From the NCBI RefSeq assembly GCF_019399895.1, contig NC_091864.1:8534001-8598000 (forward strand): DNA of 64,000 nucleotides, read 5' to 3'. Made by a program: the position numbers and the translations under genes. This DNA is from Cardiocondyla obscurior (lineage: Eukaryota > Arthropoda > Insecta > Hymenoptera > Formicidae). The notes under the pieces were generated by a model that saw nothing but the letters and a program-made list of their open reading frames with translations, searched no databases and was not told the DNA's origin. Positions 49,601 to 62,939 of the stretch are shown piece by piece. Position 1 is the stretch's first letter; the number at the start of each line of letters is the position of its first letter.

Positions 49601-51521
49601 TCGTTATTCTCGCGCGTGGAGGGCGGCTATCGCGTTAACACATTACGCGGAATTCTTATGGCGGCCCGGCACAACCATTTGCGCGATGTGACACGCGATT
49701 ACAAGTAATTACACTCCGCGCGTGTCATGAATATTTACGAGAGCGTAGTTTTTAAAGTTTCGCGTTCGGCGCGCCGGCCATGCATATTGGGAAAAATGAT
49801 TTCTCGTTTGCGACCTCGACGTTTTCCAATACGGCGCACGTAAACGCGAAAAAGTGCATTGTAGCCAATGATATCTCGATTAACAAAAATTGTTTCGAGC
49901 AGAAAAACGTTCACGATTCGCTCGGCAGAGTCTCGCACGTCGACTTGATCAATTCTTTTATCTTACTTTTTTAATTTAAATTCGGAGATGTTCATAAAAT
50001 TAATCCTATATTTTAACAGTGACTTGAATAAGTTACCGATGCTAAAATTGATTTTAGAACAACACTTTATTTTAAGAAGTTAAGAAATTGAATTAACAAT
50101 TTAAAATAAAATAAAATTGTCATAATTTAAATTGTGCAAAATTAATTTCATAAATTAAATTTGATCTCCCAATTAAGTTTTCAATAAAATTTACAAAGGA
50201 TTACAAAACCGCGGCAGGCAATACCAATGACCTCCTCTACTTCGGTCTGTCTGTCGGTCTATTTCAACTGAAAGCGGAAAGTGGAACGTGTCTTATTACA
50301 TCCGGGGCGTTTAATAAGCCTCGTTGTCATTTGCAAAAAGTGTCACGAGGGCGGCGTTCTCCCAGGCGGCGCGTATCAATTCCGTAAGAGCGCAATCGAT
50401 CCCGCTGCCGACAATTAGAGTCGTTCGAGCAATTGCTTCTTTGCAATTACTTCGCGAAATGTCGCAATGGTGTATCGACGTTTCGACGCGACGCTTCGCA
50501 AATTATTTATGCGGCGGTGGTCAGCGCCTGGGATATCGACACTCCGGCTGTTATTTCGCATTAAGTCGTTAGCGCCCGAAACGAACAAGAAAATCGCGTG
50601 TCCCATCGTAAACTTCCGCGGCCACACAAAGGGCCGCCCATGATAGACCGATTGCCTGTAATGGCTCGCTCTCGTAATTCCGCTTGTCGTCCCTGTCGCG
50701 CGCTACTCGCAAATTGAAATTCACGGTGGCCCGCCGGGCCAAATGCGCCCTTCCGCCCTTCACCCTTCGTTCATCCGCTTTTCAGCGCTCGCTGGCGCAA
50801 TACGTTAAGCAAGGTAAGCGTGAATGGGCTGGAATACCTGCAGAAATTCAACGACACGACGAGAAAACTCGGTGAAATCCGGCGTTAAAATTATTACATA
50901 AAAAAAAAAAAAATCGATGATCACGGACGCGTAAATAAAAAAAGAGCTCTTTCCTTTTCGTTGCCGCGAAACGCGAAAAATAACGTCGTGGTGAAAATTA
51001 AAATTTTTAATAAAGACTTTGTAAATAAAGTTCATACGAAAAGAGGCTCCGGTGTTAATTAATTTCGATTTCGTGCCGTCGATGACGGAGATCGTTGCGA
51101 ATGCTGTGGAGGCTGTTGTCTAGCCGTTCTCGCGTGCTCGTATTTATCGCGGGTGGAATATTCGGGGAAGACGTAACGTCGCTCTGGCCGCTTGCGAGCC
51201 AGACAATTGTCACCGAATTAAACCTGAAATTAGCGCTTGTTTATCACTCGTCGCGGCCGCCGTTTATCTTGAATATTTACGTTGCGCCGGCAACGAAATA
51301 CGCGCACACTGCATTAATTATACGCCGCGGGTCGTCACATATTTTTCCCCCTTTCCCCCGAAATAATGAATTTCCGCACGCGCGCCGTAAACGACAGTTC
51401 GATCTCGTGTCCGGCTCCTGTTCATTTTTATGAAAGCCGACCGAAAACTATGGACAATATATAACCGCTTGATAGTTTGATTTGTAACAAGAGGAGTACG
51501 CGAGAGTAGATTTTTTATTTA

Positions 51522-51547
51522 TTTTTTTTTTTTTTTTTTTTTTTTTT
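51522..51547. repeat. Poly(T) tract, 26 nt
   Basis: A homopolymer of 26 T preceded by TTTTTTATTTA; there is no associated element body. Confidence 0.85.
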
Positions 51548-52171
51548 GCGCTAAAACGTCAAAAGCCAACAAATCTGTTGATATTTGCCCGCGGCGCTCT
51601 TTGCGACGTCAAACGTATGGACCCACAAATCTTCCTCTATCGGCCGGCTTTGCCTAAAAATGCACCACACATGATTGAAATTATTGAGCGCCGGGGTAAA
51701 TAAAGCCACCCAATGACATCGCACTGCGACTGCGATTTTCTGCACGCGCGAAATTGATTTTTCCATTGGCGCGTCTTAGAAATAGAGGGTCAAAGTAAAA
51801 TCCAGATCCGAATTCGGCGCGAAATTATCTGACAATAACGACCGACCTATTTTACATACCGCGCTTAAACCGCGCGAGGTGCTATTCCGCCTTAATGTCG
51901 GCTCGTGGGGGAGACGGTCTGTGTACTTATCATCTTTTATGACTCCGGGAATATCCGGTTTGCCGGAAATACTCCATCTCGCGGTCCCGGAAAAGGGGAC
52001 GGCGGGAAGGATCGTCGGCCGCAATCTCGCACGGCGAGGAAAGCGGAGTCGCAATCGCGCAAACAAAGCTCGGTCCTCCCCCTCCGCGTCATTATCGCCG
52101 GCGCCAATCGCTGACATCGGTTTCTGTGGCGCTCAAATGCGGTCTGTAATTACAGGTGCGATTCCGGAAAG

Positions 52172-55100
52172 ATGATACGCGACTACCTGATACTGCTCTC
52201 GTGGCTCTGTGTGGCGCAGGGGAAGATAGGTAAGTCTCTCGGCGGCGCTTCTCGGCCTGCGAAATACCCGTGATACTCGCGAGTGGCGCATTAATAAACG
52301 CAAATTTTCATCCCAACGAAGAGAAATTATATCGCGCGTAGCTTATTCCGCGTCTTCGGGTGCAATCTGGCTATCGTTTTACGCGCCGCCGGAAAATCCA
52401 CCCCGCGGCGCGGCTTTCTTTAAGAGAGAAAACTTTCCGGCGTTATATAATGGGCTGAGAATAATGGCAGATTTGGCGCGTATAGCTTTAAAATAAAATC
52501 CTCATATGAGAGTGTACTTTAAACGTACGTTTAATCAAAATCATTTATTTTTTTGTATTAATGCAAATGGACTAGCGTCATCAAATCATCGTTTTTATAT
52601 AAGTAATAAAATCCTTTGCTTTTTCAGACAAATCTGGAATTTAGGAAATATTCTACTCTTTCTTTATTTTAATATATATATATATATTTTTTTTTTTATA
52701 TATTTTATTCATTGCTGTTTCTTGATATCTAACCAGTCGAAATTTCACGACGCTTTGCGCAATACTTACTATCAGGACGACGAAATTTCCATCTGCCAGA
52801 ACAATTTTCGTTATGTGCACTGTAGCGTTTTTTTCGTGTAGATACGCAAATACGATCTCTATGTTTATTTGCGACAATGGAAGCGCGGCAATTGGTGTGA
52901 GATGTATTTTTCCATATCTACAGCAACGAAAATTGGACTCACCGATATGATACTGGTTTTAATCCCTGGGATATTTCGACAAGGTTGTACACGCTGGCAG
53001 CCAAATTTCACAGAAGGGATACGAAAAACCTGTTTGTTTAAAAGAACATAAAAATAACGAGCTTGCCGAACTATAAATTAAGCCTTTTAATAAACAGCAA
53101 TTGTATTTGGAAAATTTTCTCTGCTCCACGCCAACAAATAAGTTATTTTTATTTCGCGCCATTCGTTACCGTTTTATTTTTTTCGAAACATCCCGTTGAA
53201 ACGCACATCAATCTGATATTAAAAATTTCGAAACAGCTCACAGCTTTTTCCCTACGCTCTCCTCGCGTCTTTCACCCACTTCCCTCATTTATTCCGTCCA
53301 GGATAAGGGCCGGGAAATGAACACTTTTGCGTAACGCATAAGACATAAGGAAACCAACCCGTCAGCCTTTTATTTTCATGTCAGAATAGAAATAAAGACT
53401 CTAGTGGATTTCTTTATGACTTGTGCGTCACGCAAAAGTGTCCGCGGCAGCTGTAAAGCGCCTTTTATTTTACAGGCTACTTCTGGCACATCACCGATAT
53501 TCATTACGACCCGAAGTATGCCACGCAGGGAAACGCCGCCAGCAGTAAGTCAACGTCGTTCCGATCGCAGTTTGATGAAAGAATCTTTCACGTAGGCTCG
53601 TTTTCGCGGTCACGTAACAGTCGAGAAAAATGACTCGCGCCTAACGCGGCCAAAGCCTAATCGACGAGTTTTTTCTCCTAATCCTACCTCGTCCAATTTC
53701 TCATATCTTGTCCGATCGCTCACGCGAATCTCGCGCCTATTCCGCCGTGCTTCATCGTTTCGCTGTGGAGAATCACGTGACCGGATTCGCGAAATCTCGC
53801 GTGAACATTTTCACTCCTCCCTTTCTCGTCCTTCAAGAAAACACGCGTAGATTGATCCGCGAAATCTGAGCCGTGGCCGCTTGCCACAACGCCCTGAAGT
53901 AAAAAGCCTTTCCCAATCACGTCGTAAAAAAAAAAAAAAACCCACCTAAAATCTATTTTGTACATGTTTTTGAAACTTTCTACTTTTCAAAACCTTCCTG
54001 TTGAATAGCGAGGGGATTTTTTTTTTTCAGAGAGCATTGCGCGGAGATTTTTTCTATGTTTTTTCTGTTTTTTATTTTTTATTTTTACGTGCGACCAACT
54101 GGCCATCCGACGAGTACTGTTATACATTTCATTCTCCTACAATCGCACAATGCGGAATCACTATCATTCCTCTAATAGAACTGTGAGGCCGGTATTTACC
54201 CGTGCCGTGTATTTGCCGATCGCTTTAAAGAGCCTGGCGTGCGCGGGATCAGCACGAAACAGCTCGAATTACCCCTGACCTCTCCCTCGTTTGCTCACCC
54301 GAACGGCCCTCGTGCCGCGCGGACGTTAGCGAGACATGGGGTGTGCGCGACCGTGGCCGTTTTCCCTGTCGCGCGTGTTTTTACCCCCGCGCCGCGTTCC
54401 CACGATCATCATAGCTCCTTCCCGCGCGACTCCTCCATCAGCTGATCTCGTGAGCGAATCCTATTTCACCGTGTTCGCGTTTCAGTGTGTTGGAACACGA
54501 GGAATGCCATCGATGGCGGACGTTTGCGGCTCGACCGGAAGCTGGCCGGCAAGTTCGGCGACTACAGCTGTGACTCACCTTGGGCCCTCATCGAGTCCGC
54601 GGCGCGGGCGATGCGATCGAAACACGGTGATATTGAGTTCGTCCTGTGGACGGGGTAAGTCGAATCGCAAAAATTCCCCCACGTGGATTGAGAAAAAAAT
54701 ATAGTCATTTACGACCTCATCAAATGTGACAATTGACGCTAATTGACGATTCGACTGTATCTGTAAGTAAAAATATTATAAGACTGTAATTGAGGCCGAA
54801 AATAAGCAACTGTATTTTTTTCTCAGCGTAATATGAGAATGAAAATCCGATGTTTTCCAATTCTTTCGAAAGTAAATGAATAATTGATGTGCAATGTAAT
54901 TGAAATGCGATATATATACGTCGGTACACCGGGATATTATTAGTCAATAACTATTCGAATTATTTTTTAGCTCTGACGTCGATACACGAGGGAGTTTTAT
55001 CGTAGCTGTTAATAATAAAAAAAAAATTATTTTCTCGGTGCTATTGTTGTTGTTATGGTTTGCGTTGCAAATCATTACCGCTGTTATCGTTATGACTAAT

Positions 55101-58100
55101 TTATCTTACGTATATTTGAAATTTATGAAAATATTCCGGGCTTTTATAATAGTCAAACGATATACAATTCGTTCTCGTTAATAACGACTGTTATTGTTAA
55201 ATGAATCATTAACGTATTGTAATTTATTCATGAGATCTCATTTATTATCGATAAAATTATAAACAAGATCCAGTTCGGGGCACGATAACTTGTTAATTCG
55301 GTTAATAACACGATTATTATATGTCGAATATATTACCGTTGAATAAATTTACTTTACGAACGATTTACTATTTCGAGGCGGGCGACTAACAATTAATTAC
55401 CGGAAGCGCGAGAAGTACGGTTCTACCTCCGGCCAGTATTACATCCGCGATCGATGACTTTCTCCATTTAACGGCGTCGTTTCGTTGCAAGGAGCACGAA
55501 ATAATCGCGAGTAAACAGCGAGTGCTAAATTATCAATACGCGAAATGTGCTTGCATTTCCGAAAAGTTTGGAAACGCCATAAATTTCAAGCTCATTCGTC
55601 GCGCATTAATGTTAATAAGTTTCGATATATCGAGCTTAACGCGTGCCGATTTCAAACTAAATTCCGCTACGTTATCAATCTTGCATGCGTATAATCATTC
55701 TATTTAAAGGCAACTGTAAATTGCTTCCCGCTTTTTAATTAATAATACGATATTATGGAGCGTAAGCGCGGATTCGCAAGTCTCATTTTTCAAGAATACT
55801 TTTTGATTTTTGCCAACTCCACAAGAAGCAAACAAGTTGATTGCATTAAACATTATTCAGTAAAAACGTCTCCCGGAATAAAAATATTAAAAATATTTAT
55901 ATAATTTCAGTAATAACGTTGTGCAATATTTTAACACATTTTCCAAACAATAGACTCAAAGTTATTAAATTAAAAAATAATAAGTGTCATTAAAAAAATT
56001 AAATCAGGTTCGTTATATTATTTCCAAGTATATGCTATATCTGTTTCTAATTTTATTAATTGGAAAAATTTTTCTTTCCGCGTGTATTGATAAATTTCCA
56101 GGACATGCATTTCCGTACCGCGCTCTCGCTCCGGTGGTTGTCTTTCTACAGGCATTGTTGTCCAATCAGTTGACGCTGACGTGACAATTATCAGCGTTCC
56201 GCGTGGTTAACGATTCACACGTCTGGTTTCGCGATCGTGTGCCGCATTGCACCTCTACGCGCGTCGCGTCGCGTCGTGTCGCGTCGCGACGGAGACGCGC
56301 CCTTATTCGGCGACATTTCCTCCCGTACGGCGTATTTATCGGCGATAATCACCGGCGCCCCCGCGGCCTAATCCCCGATGTGCGGGGCGCTCCGTGCAGC
56401 CGGGACTAACGAGGCTGTAACAACTTGTTGCAGTGACGCGCTGACGCGCAACGCCGACATGAGCGCCGAGCTGCGTCTGCAGTGTTTGCGAAATCTGACC
56501 GAGCTGCTGCACCGCACGTTCAAAGGACAATTCGTGTTCCCCGCGCTCGGCCACGAGGACACGGGCTTGAATTATACGCAGCTCGCGTACGTCTGGCAGA
56601 GCTGGCTGCCGCCGGAAGCGGTTGACACTTTTGTGAAGGGTAAGTGACGCGAACGCGAAACCTTTCCTCGCTGGGCTGCGATTTCGCGGCGAAATATATT
56701 AAACGAGGCCGGCTAAACCGAAGCAAAGGCACCTCGGTTGGGGAGGAACGGTAATTACGCTATATTAATTATGAAATTGTCCTTGCACATAAATACATTA
56801 CGCGGTCGATTGGCCTGGATTAGCCGCCTAGTTAATTCGCGCAGGATGCCGCCGGCGATATTGAGCCTCACTCCGGTGTCGTAAGCGCCAAAACGAGGAT
56901 CTTACGCAGCAAAAGGCACATAAATGATCGGTAAACGAGGACGTGCCGCTCTTTGATTCGCGAAACGCGCAGCGCAATGGGGTCAATACAACATTTACGG
57001 GTACCCTCGGCCTCCGGAAACGCGGCTACGGTACCGAGGGTGAGAGCTTATTGGCGGGCATAAATCCAGGCTGGCTTTACCGCCGCGGCACTATTCAAAA
57101 TTTGTTGCAGCCGGCTACTATACGATCGAGCAGCGCTCGAAAAAGTACCGGATCGTCTTCCTTAACACGAATTTGTGGCTGAACCCGGTCGACAACCGCA
57201 TGCCGCACCGCACCGGAAGCAGTACGGTCGATAACACGCAGGACCCCTTCGGCCAATGGCTTTGGTTCCAGTCGGTCCTCGAGAACGCGCGGAAGAAGCG
57301 GGAGACGGTAAGTTGTTACGCTGAGATGTACGAGAGGCACTATCGGCCCTTCCGGCCGGGCTATTACGCCGCGTGCGTTATTTTCTCTCCGCGTTACACC
57401 GCTCTTTCGTCGCGAAATATATATACACGCGGCGGCGAACGATAAATAATTCTCCTGCGCCGTATCGGTAAGCGATTTTTATGGGCTTTTGTCGAGCAGG
57501 AAAGCGCACGGGCGAAAAAAGGCTCGCGCCTTCGACAGCGAGATTCACTGGACGGCTCTAACGCGAAAATCGGGAACAGCTAATTCGCCCGATCGATTTC
57601 TATTTGGACAGTGCGCCGAGATAATGGAATTTTCATCGTTTAATGTAAGTGTCGCGTTATTTTGCCGGCAATATCGATTTCGAGGGGTTTTCCTCCGTCG
57701 TGCATACACGCGAGACCGAATTAAGCGGAAATATTCCACTAGGCTATCTTTGTACGAGATTCGATTTCGGGGCGAGCGAGGGTGCTCTCGGCGCATAAAA
57801 GGGCGCGCTGGAATTTCTCGTACCCGCCGGACCGTCCTCCCGCGGATCGCATGCAAAGGGATAATATAGGGACGGAGAATTTTTACGTGCCGTCGATCTT
57901 CTCCGATCGATGAAACCCGGCGTCTCGGCCCCGCTATTATGACGCTCGCGCGCGCGGCAAGTAAATTAAGCCCCTCTTAATGAGGCCGATCGCCGATAAA
58001 CCTGTGGACACGAGTTTTAACACAGGGAAATTGATTGATTGAGCAAACGAATGTTCGAAGTAGTCGTCGCGTCGAGCATGCTTTACGGTGCGCAAAATCG

Positions 58101-60297
58101 TGCGTTTCGCATCGCGCGTGTAATTTGCGCGCTCGCGGACACACTCACGCGTCGTCGGTTGTAGCCGATAAATTTCGGCGTTAAATATTGAACGTGTTTA
58201 ACGGACGAAACGCGTCACAAAATATTATATTCAAAAACAGATAATATTTGCGCGGTATTAAATTAATATGCAGTGATGCAATTTCGAATCTTTTAATCAG
58301 TTAATTGACCGGAAGGAAAAAAAACCGTAATACGCCAGTTTATTTTTCGCCTTAAACATTCTACCGCCAATAAAATCGTGTAAATTCGTTACACATACCT
58401 TGTCCAGTGTGCGAAACAGCTTTGCGATTAAACGCGTTGGCGTAAAAAAAAAGAAAAAAAAAATCCTGTCGAAGTTAAACATATGCTAATAGACTTAAGG
58501 CATTCTTTTTTTTCCCTGGGATGCGTTAAATATTATTTGCTCCTCGCGGGGAAACTCGCGATGCAACAACCGTAGCGAAATAACATGGGAAAAAGAAGAG
58601 GCAGCCAGGTGGAGGCGGCGGCGGTTGTTTCTCGTTCGATAAATTGCGAAATAGATTTTTAATCAGCGCAGTGGCGAGGCTCCCTTTGCGCCCCGCATGC
58701 GAATATTCGATACGAACTTCCGCCGGATCTAAAAACTGGCGGCCGCTCTTATTGGCGAGCGAACTTTCCCCGCGGAAGATTAATATCGGAAGTCGCAAAT
58801 CGCGCGCGCCGCGTCACGTCAGTCGACTTTTTGCGGAACGCCGTCCAATAACGCCGCAATTTTTAACAGCAAAGTCCGAACCACCCTCTTTTCTTCCTCC
58901 CCCCTTGTCCCGCCACCTAATCCCCCCTGGGGAAGCCTCGCGCTCTGATTGACAAATTGACGGGTTGACTTAACGGCGTCGTGGGTGTAACAACAGCTTG
59001 CACCTAAGGCTGTAATATCGCTCGACGCTCGGATACACACAGGGAGAATCCACGCGATTATACGGCGCCCGTCAAGCCAGACATCGTGGAATTACGGCGA
59101 GCACCTCTCGCCGCCGAGAGACACGCACGCGCGAGATATCCCGCGACAAGTTGAGTAATTGAGGGGTGTACTCGTGTAAAAGTATTACTCAGTTTCGCAG
59201 TTTATTGTCGTGCGAAAAAGCGCGGGGGAGCGCCGGGGAGAATTTAAGGCGACGGCCTTATTGCGTCTCGCCGCACCACGTTGAGACGCGTTCTTTTCTT
59301 TTTTTTTTTTTTTTTTTCTTTCTCGTCACTTTCCAGAGTAAGATGTATGACACGCGTCGAGAATCGCGCGAGCAATGAAAGAATCGCGCGGATCGTCGGG
59401 GGATAAATTTTAATGAAATAAATTCCCGCGGAAGGGCAAATAAAATCCCGCCGATCGCGCCTCGATGGGATGCATGATTTATCAGGCGCGGCTGTTTTGT
59501 CGTCATCATCCTCATTCCCGCCTCGTTCTCACGGTTATAAATTATGGCGCGCTACTAGACAGCTGACACATCACGATTTTCTGATTCCCGATCGGCCCCT
59601 CCGCTTCATTATTCGCTCGGCTTATCAACTCGCGCGGGCTGTTCCGGCTTTCCATATACAAGATTTATTATAATGACGGTTAATCAAACATCCGCTTGAA
59701 AAGACGAAACAAATTTTGTAACTTTCATCGAAGAGATACCTATTACACATACAGATCGGGTGCAGCGAAGCGATCTCTGTTTGATCGCGACTTCTCCGAG
59801 GTTTCCCGGCTTTCCGGTGCGTATCGCGCCTCTCGCTTCCGCCTTATCATACAGAGTGCGATGACAAATCGCGGGTGATGCCCATCACGCTTGTGGTATC
59901 GGAGATCGCAGCGCGAGATCAGTCACGAGGGGACACGGGAAGGGGTCGATTTATCCTTCTCGATCAGCGGGCAATTAATTCCGGGCTCGCGAGAGCCGCG
60001 CTAGCGAAGCGATCTTCCGACCCGGGACCCATCGCATATCGCGGTTCCCGGGGTTATCGGTTATCGATTACGCCGCGGGGCAGAACGAGTCCGACATATA
60101 CGAGGGGGGAGATCCTTCGCGCGACCGACGATAAATTATGGAGGGACTTGGTATTCCGTGCACACGGGCCCGCGAGAGGAGGGACCCCGCGTCCGATATA
60201 CGTAAACCGTTGCACGCCACTGCCATTGATCCCGATCGTATTAACCCTCGTGTGCGAGAGCGCGGCCAAGGGAGAAAGGGGAAAGGGGGAGGGAGGG

Positions 60298-60330
<33 letters not shown>

Positions 60331-62894
60331 CGGCGCCATCGCTTTCATCCACGCTGTCGGCAGCATTCAACCACGTACACGTTCGAAAGGAGGCGACCCA
60401 CCTCTTCCCTCCGCGGTGCATAACGCCACCGGCTGACTCGCGTAGAGTGACATTATTTTTCACCGTGCGTTCGGATACGTGCGCAATAAAACTTGGCGTA
60501 AATGTTTGATTCGGCGCGGGCAAAGGTCAGAAATTATTCGTGGGATTTACCGCGGCGAGCTAAAACCTATTGTATATTTCAGGCCGAATGCAGTTATGTA
60601 TATCTAGCGGCGGTGTGTATTATATTGATGGCGGAAAAAAAAAGAGAGAAAATAGAGAATGCGCCTTTTAATTGCCGTTCCCGCGTATATATCGCCTGTC
60701 CAAGCTGCGTTATTCGCGAATAAATCTCGGTCAGAGTTGACGAGTTTTGGGTGACTCTTTTTAGGGCCTTTCAAACGTTCTCGCGAGCGGAAACGATGTC
60801 GGCGTTAAAAGAAAGACGTCCGCAATTGTGTAATAACGCGTCACGTGACGAGTTTTCGATAAACCGGTCGTATTCTTTGCCTGACAGCCGCGCATGATAT
60901 TCCATAAGCTCTCGGGGAAACTCTTAAAGCCCCATTCTCTGTCTCCCTCCGGCCAACCCTCTCCACCTGCCTGCTTTCTTCTCGAAAAGCTCTTAATGCG
61001 GATCAACGAGCGTGGAAGCAAAATAGCCGTCCTCTTCAAAGCGATGAAATGACCAGTAGGGTAATAACAATCGGAAAATGTAGCGAGCACGGCTCGTTGG
61101 CTCGCGACTCTGATAACCAGCAATAATTTTCTCCGTTCCTCCCGACGCCCTCTTATCCACGGCTCTCTTGCTTCTTTTCTCTCTTTCTCTTCGTCCTGCT
61201 TCTCGATGCTCGCTCGATCGCACCGCGGACGCGCTCCCCCGGGGATTTCCGGAGAAGAATTCTCGGGAAATCTTGTACGTCCTTATGTGCGCCCGGATAA
61301 AAAGAGCGAGGCGGAGACACGGAGACGCGGAGAGACGCGGAGGGTGTGCCCGGGTTCCGAGATAGAAATCCGATTTTCCGTGGACAGATATAATCCCGGC
61401 GCTGGTGCCGTTTCGCAAACGGTCCGAGTGGGCTTCTCGATCCCCCGGCATTCCCGTGGAGAGAGACGGGAAGACGACGACGTCGCAACGGCAAACGGTA
61501 AAAGGACGAGAGGGGAGAGGGTGGACGAGGGAACGAGAAATGGATCGATCGATCGTCCGCCGACGTTCGGCGGATAATGCGATTACAAATTACAAGTCGT
61601 TTAAGAGCGTCAGCGGCGGCAAAACTGACCAATCAGCGATCTATTGTAGCCTGGGTCCAATTCGTTCTCGTGCCCTTCCCTCCGCCCCCCCTTTTTCCAC
61701 CCCCGGTCGAATGGCAGTGATTCCCGCACCTTCGGCAAAAGGGCCTCGGTGCCGGCAATTTAAAATCAACGTCTGCCGCGCTTTTCACGCAATATTTTTC
61801 AATCTCCGCGCGCGCACCAGCAGATTCGGTCGTTTGCGAAGAGTGGCGCTTTGCCTTTTTATTTTCTTTTTTTTTCTTCTTTTGGCCCCTCTTTTTTTTT
61901 ACTTCTTTCACGTTTATTTCCGCGGACCGCATTGCGCGACGACTCGCCACATAATTCTAAACGCGTCACTCTCATTCAACCGCGCGCCCGCCACCATTTA
62001 CCTTTCAAAGGAGGCTGCCTTTTCCCCGCGGCGCGATTCGTCGAAAAGGGATCCATTTTGCGAATGGAAAACGCATCCTCTCTCTCTCTCTCTCTCCCGC
62101 CGTTATCCACTTAACGAGTTTTGCTTTATTCATCCGCCATTTCGAAACGATCCTGCGGGAGCATCGCCCACGGCCTGCTCGCTCCAAATACCGCGCTCTG
62201 ACTCGTCACGGATACACATCGATTGTCACATCAATGGTCGCCTGCTATTATTAATGCCGCCAATATCTTTGTCGCTGTTAAGAGTTCCATCGATCGTCCG
62301 GGGTGCCAATCAATCGCGCGAATCCCGTCAGACTTCCTAAAGACCGCAATTGTTTCGATCGTCGTAAAAAGTTATCGACTACGTCATATTTAAAATACAA
62401 AGTTCCAAGGTAGAATCGAGTAATTAGCAAGCTGCTCGCCATTAGCTTTAACGCGTTGTCCTCGGGAGTCGGCTTTTTCAATCGTCGCCAACTTCCCGTG
62501 TCAATTTGCGTCTCGAGCCGGTGGGACTAATCTCGCGTACGTGTCCGATTAGATATTGAGCCCTTCGCGTTTCGAGTCCTTCGTATCTCGAGTCCTCGCG
62601 ACGAGCGCCACGGAGGCACGCGCGCGGAGAGTTCTGCGTGAATCCCGTCTGCCAATCCCGAGCTCGGCCGGTCGATTCGCCGATGCTAACGAGACTTCCT
62701 GCGTCCCGGGAGACACATTGCGTAGCCGCGTACGTGATTCGCCCTGCAGCGTCTGTTTAAACCCGGGGCGCAGTCACGCGACGTAGCCGAGGACGTCTCC
62801 GCTGAATGAGAATGCCGGCGCTCTTCAGCGGGCATCTCGCGTCCGAGTATTGATCATCGCGTCCGGCGGTATGACATAATTTATTTTTATTTCT

Positions 62895-62939
<45 letters not shown>

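Larger units (their letters stand above)
31307..52155. other. Gene-free region, part 2, upstream of the phosphodiesterase gene
   Basis: No coding gene recognised in about 21 kb. CpG-rich blocks (32600-33350, 35980-36250, 37000-38900, 46600-48900, 50300-50830, 51760-52150) alternate with AT-rich blocks (38905-39020, 41000-41340, 43480-43980, 45600-45860, 49010-49310, 49960-50200). The longest open frame, 44039-44539 (+, 166 codons), starts with an ATG but has no recognisable domain and is not called. At least part of the interval is probably the long leader intron of the downstream gene. Confidence 0.5.

Noticed and set aside
49850..49930. Resemblance to the start of miR-33 (GTGCATTGTAG)
   Set aside because: Only the first 11 bases match what I recall of the mature sequence, and no complementary arm is visible downstream, so no hairpin precursor is supported.
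59875..60423. 182-codon open frame with a Lys/Arg/Glu repeat
   Set aside because: The frame depends on the AG microsatellite at 60299-60328 and mirrors an equally long antisense frame.
61405..62340. 311-codon open frame on the + strand inside the large phosphodiesterase intron
   Set aside because: It overlaps long antisense frames, contains a poly-Phe/Leu stretch from T-rich DNA and a microsatellite-coded Ser/Leu run, and has no recognisable domain. Long chance frames are expected in CpG-rich, stop-poor DNA.
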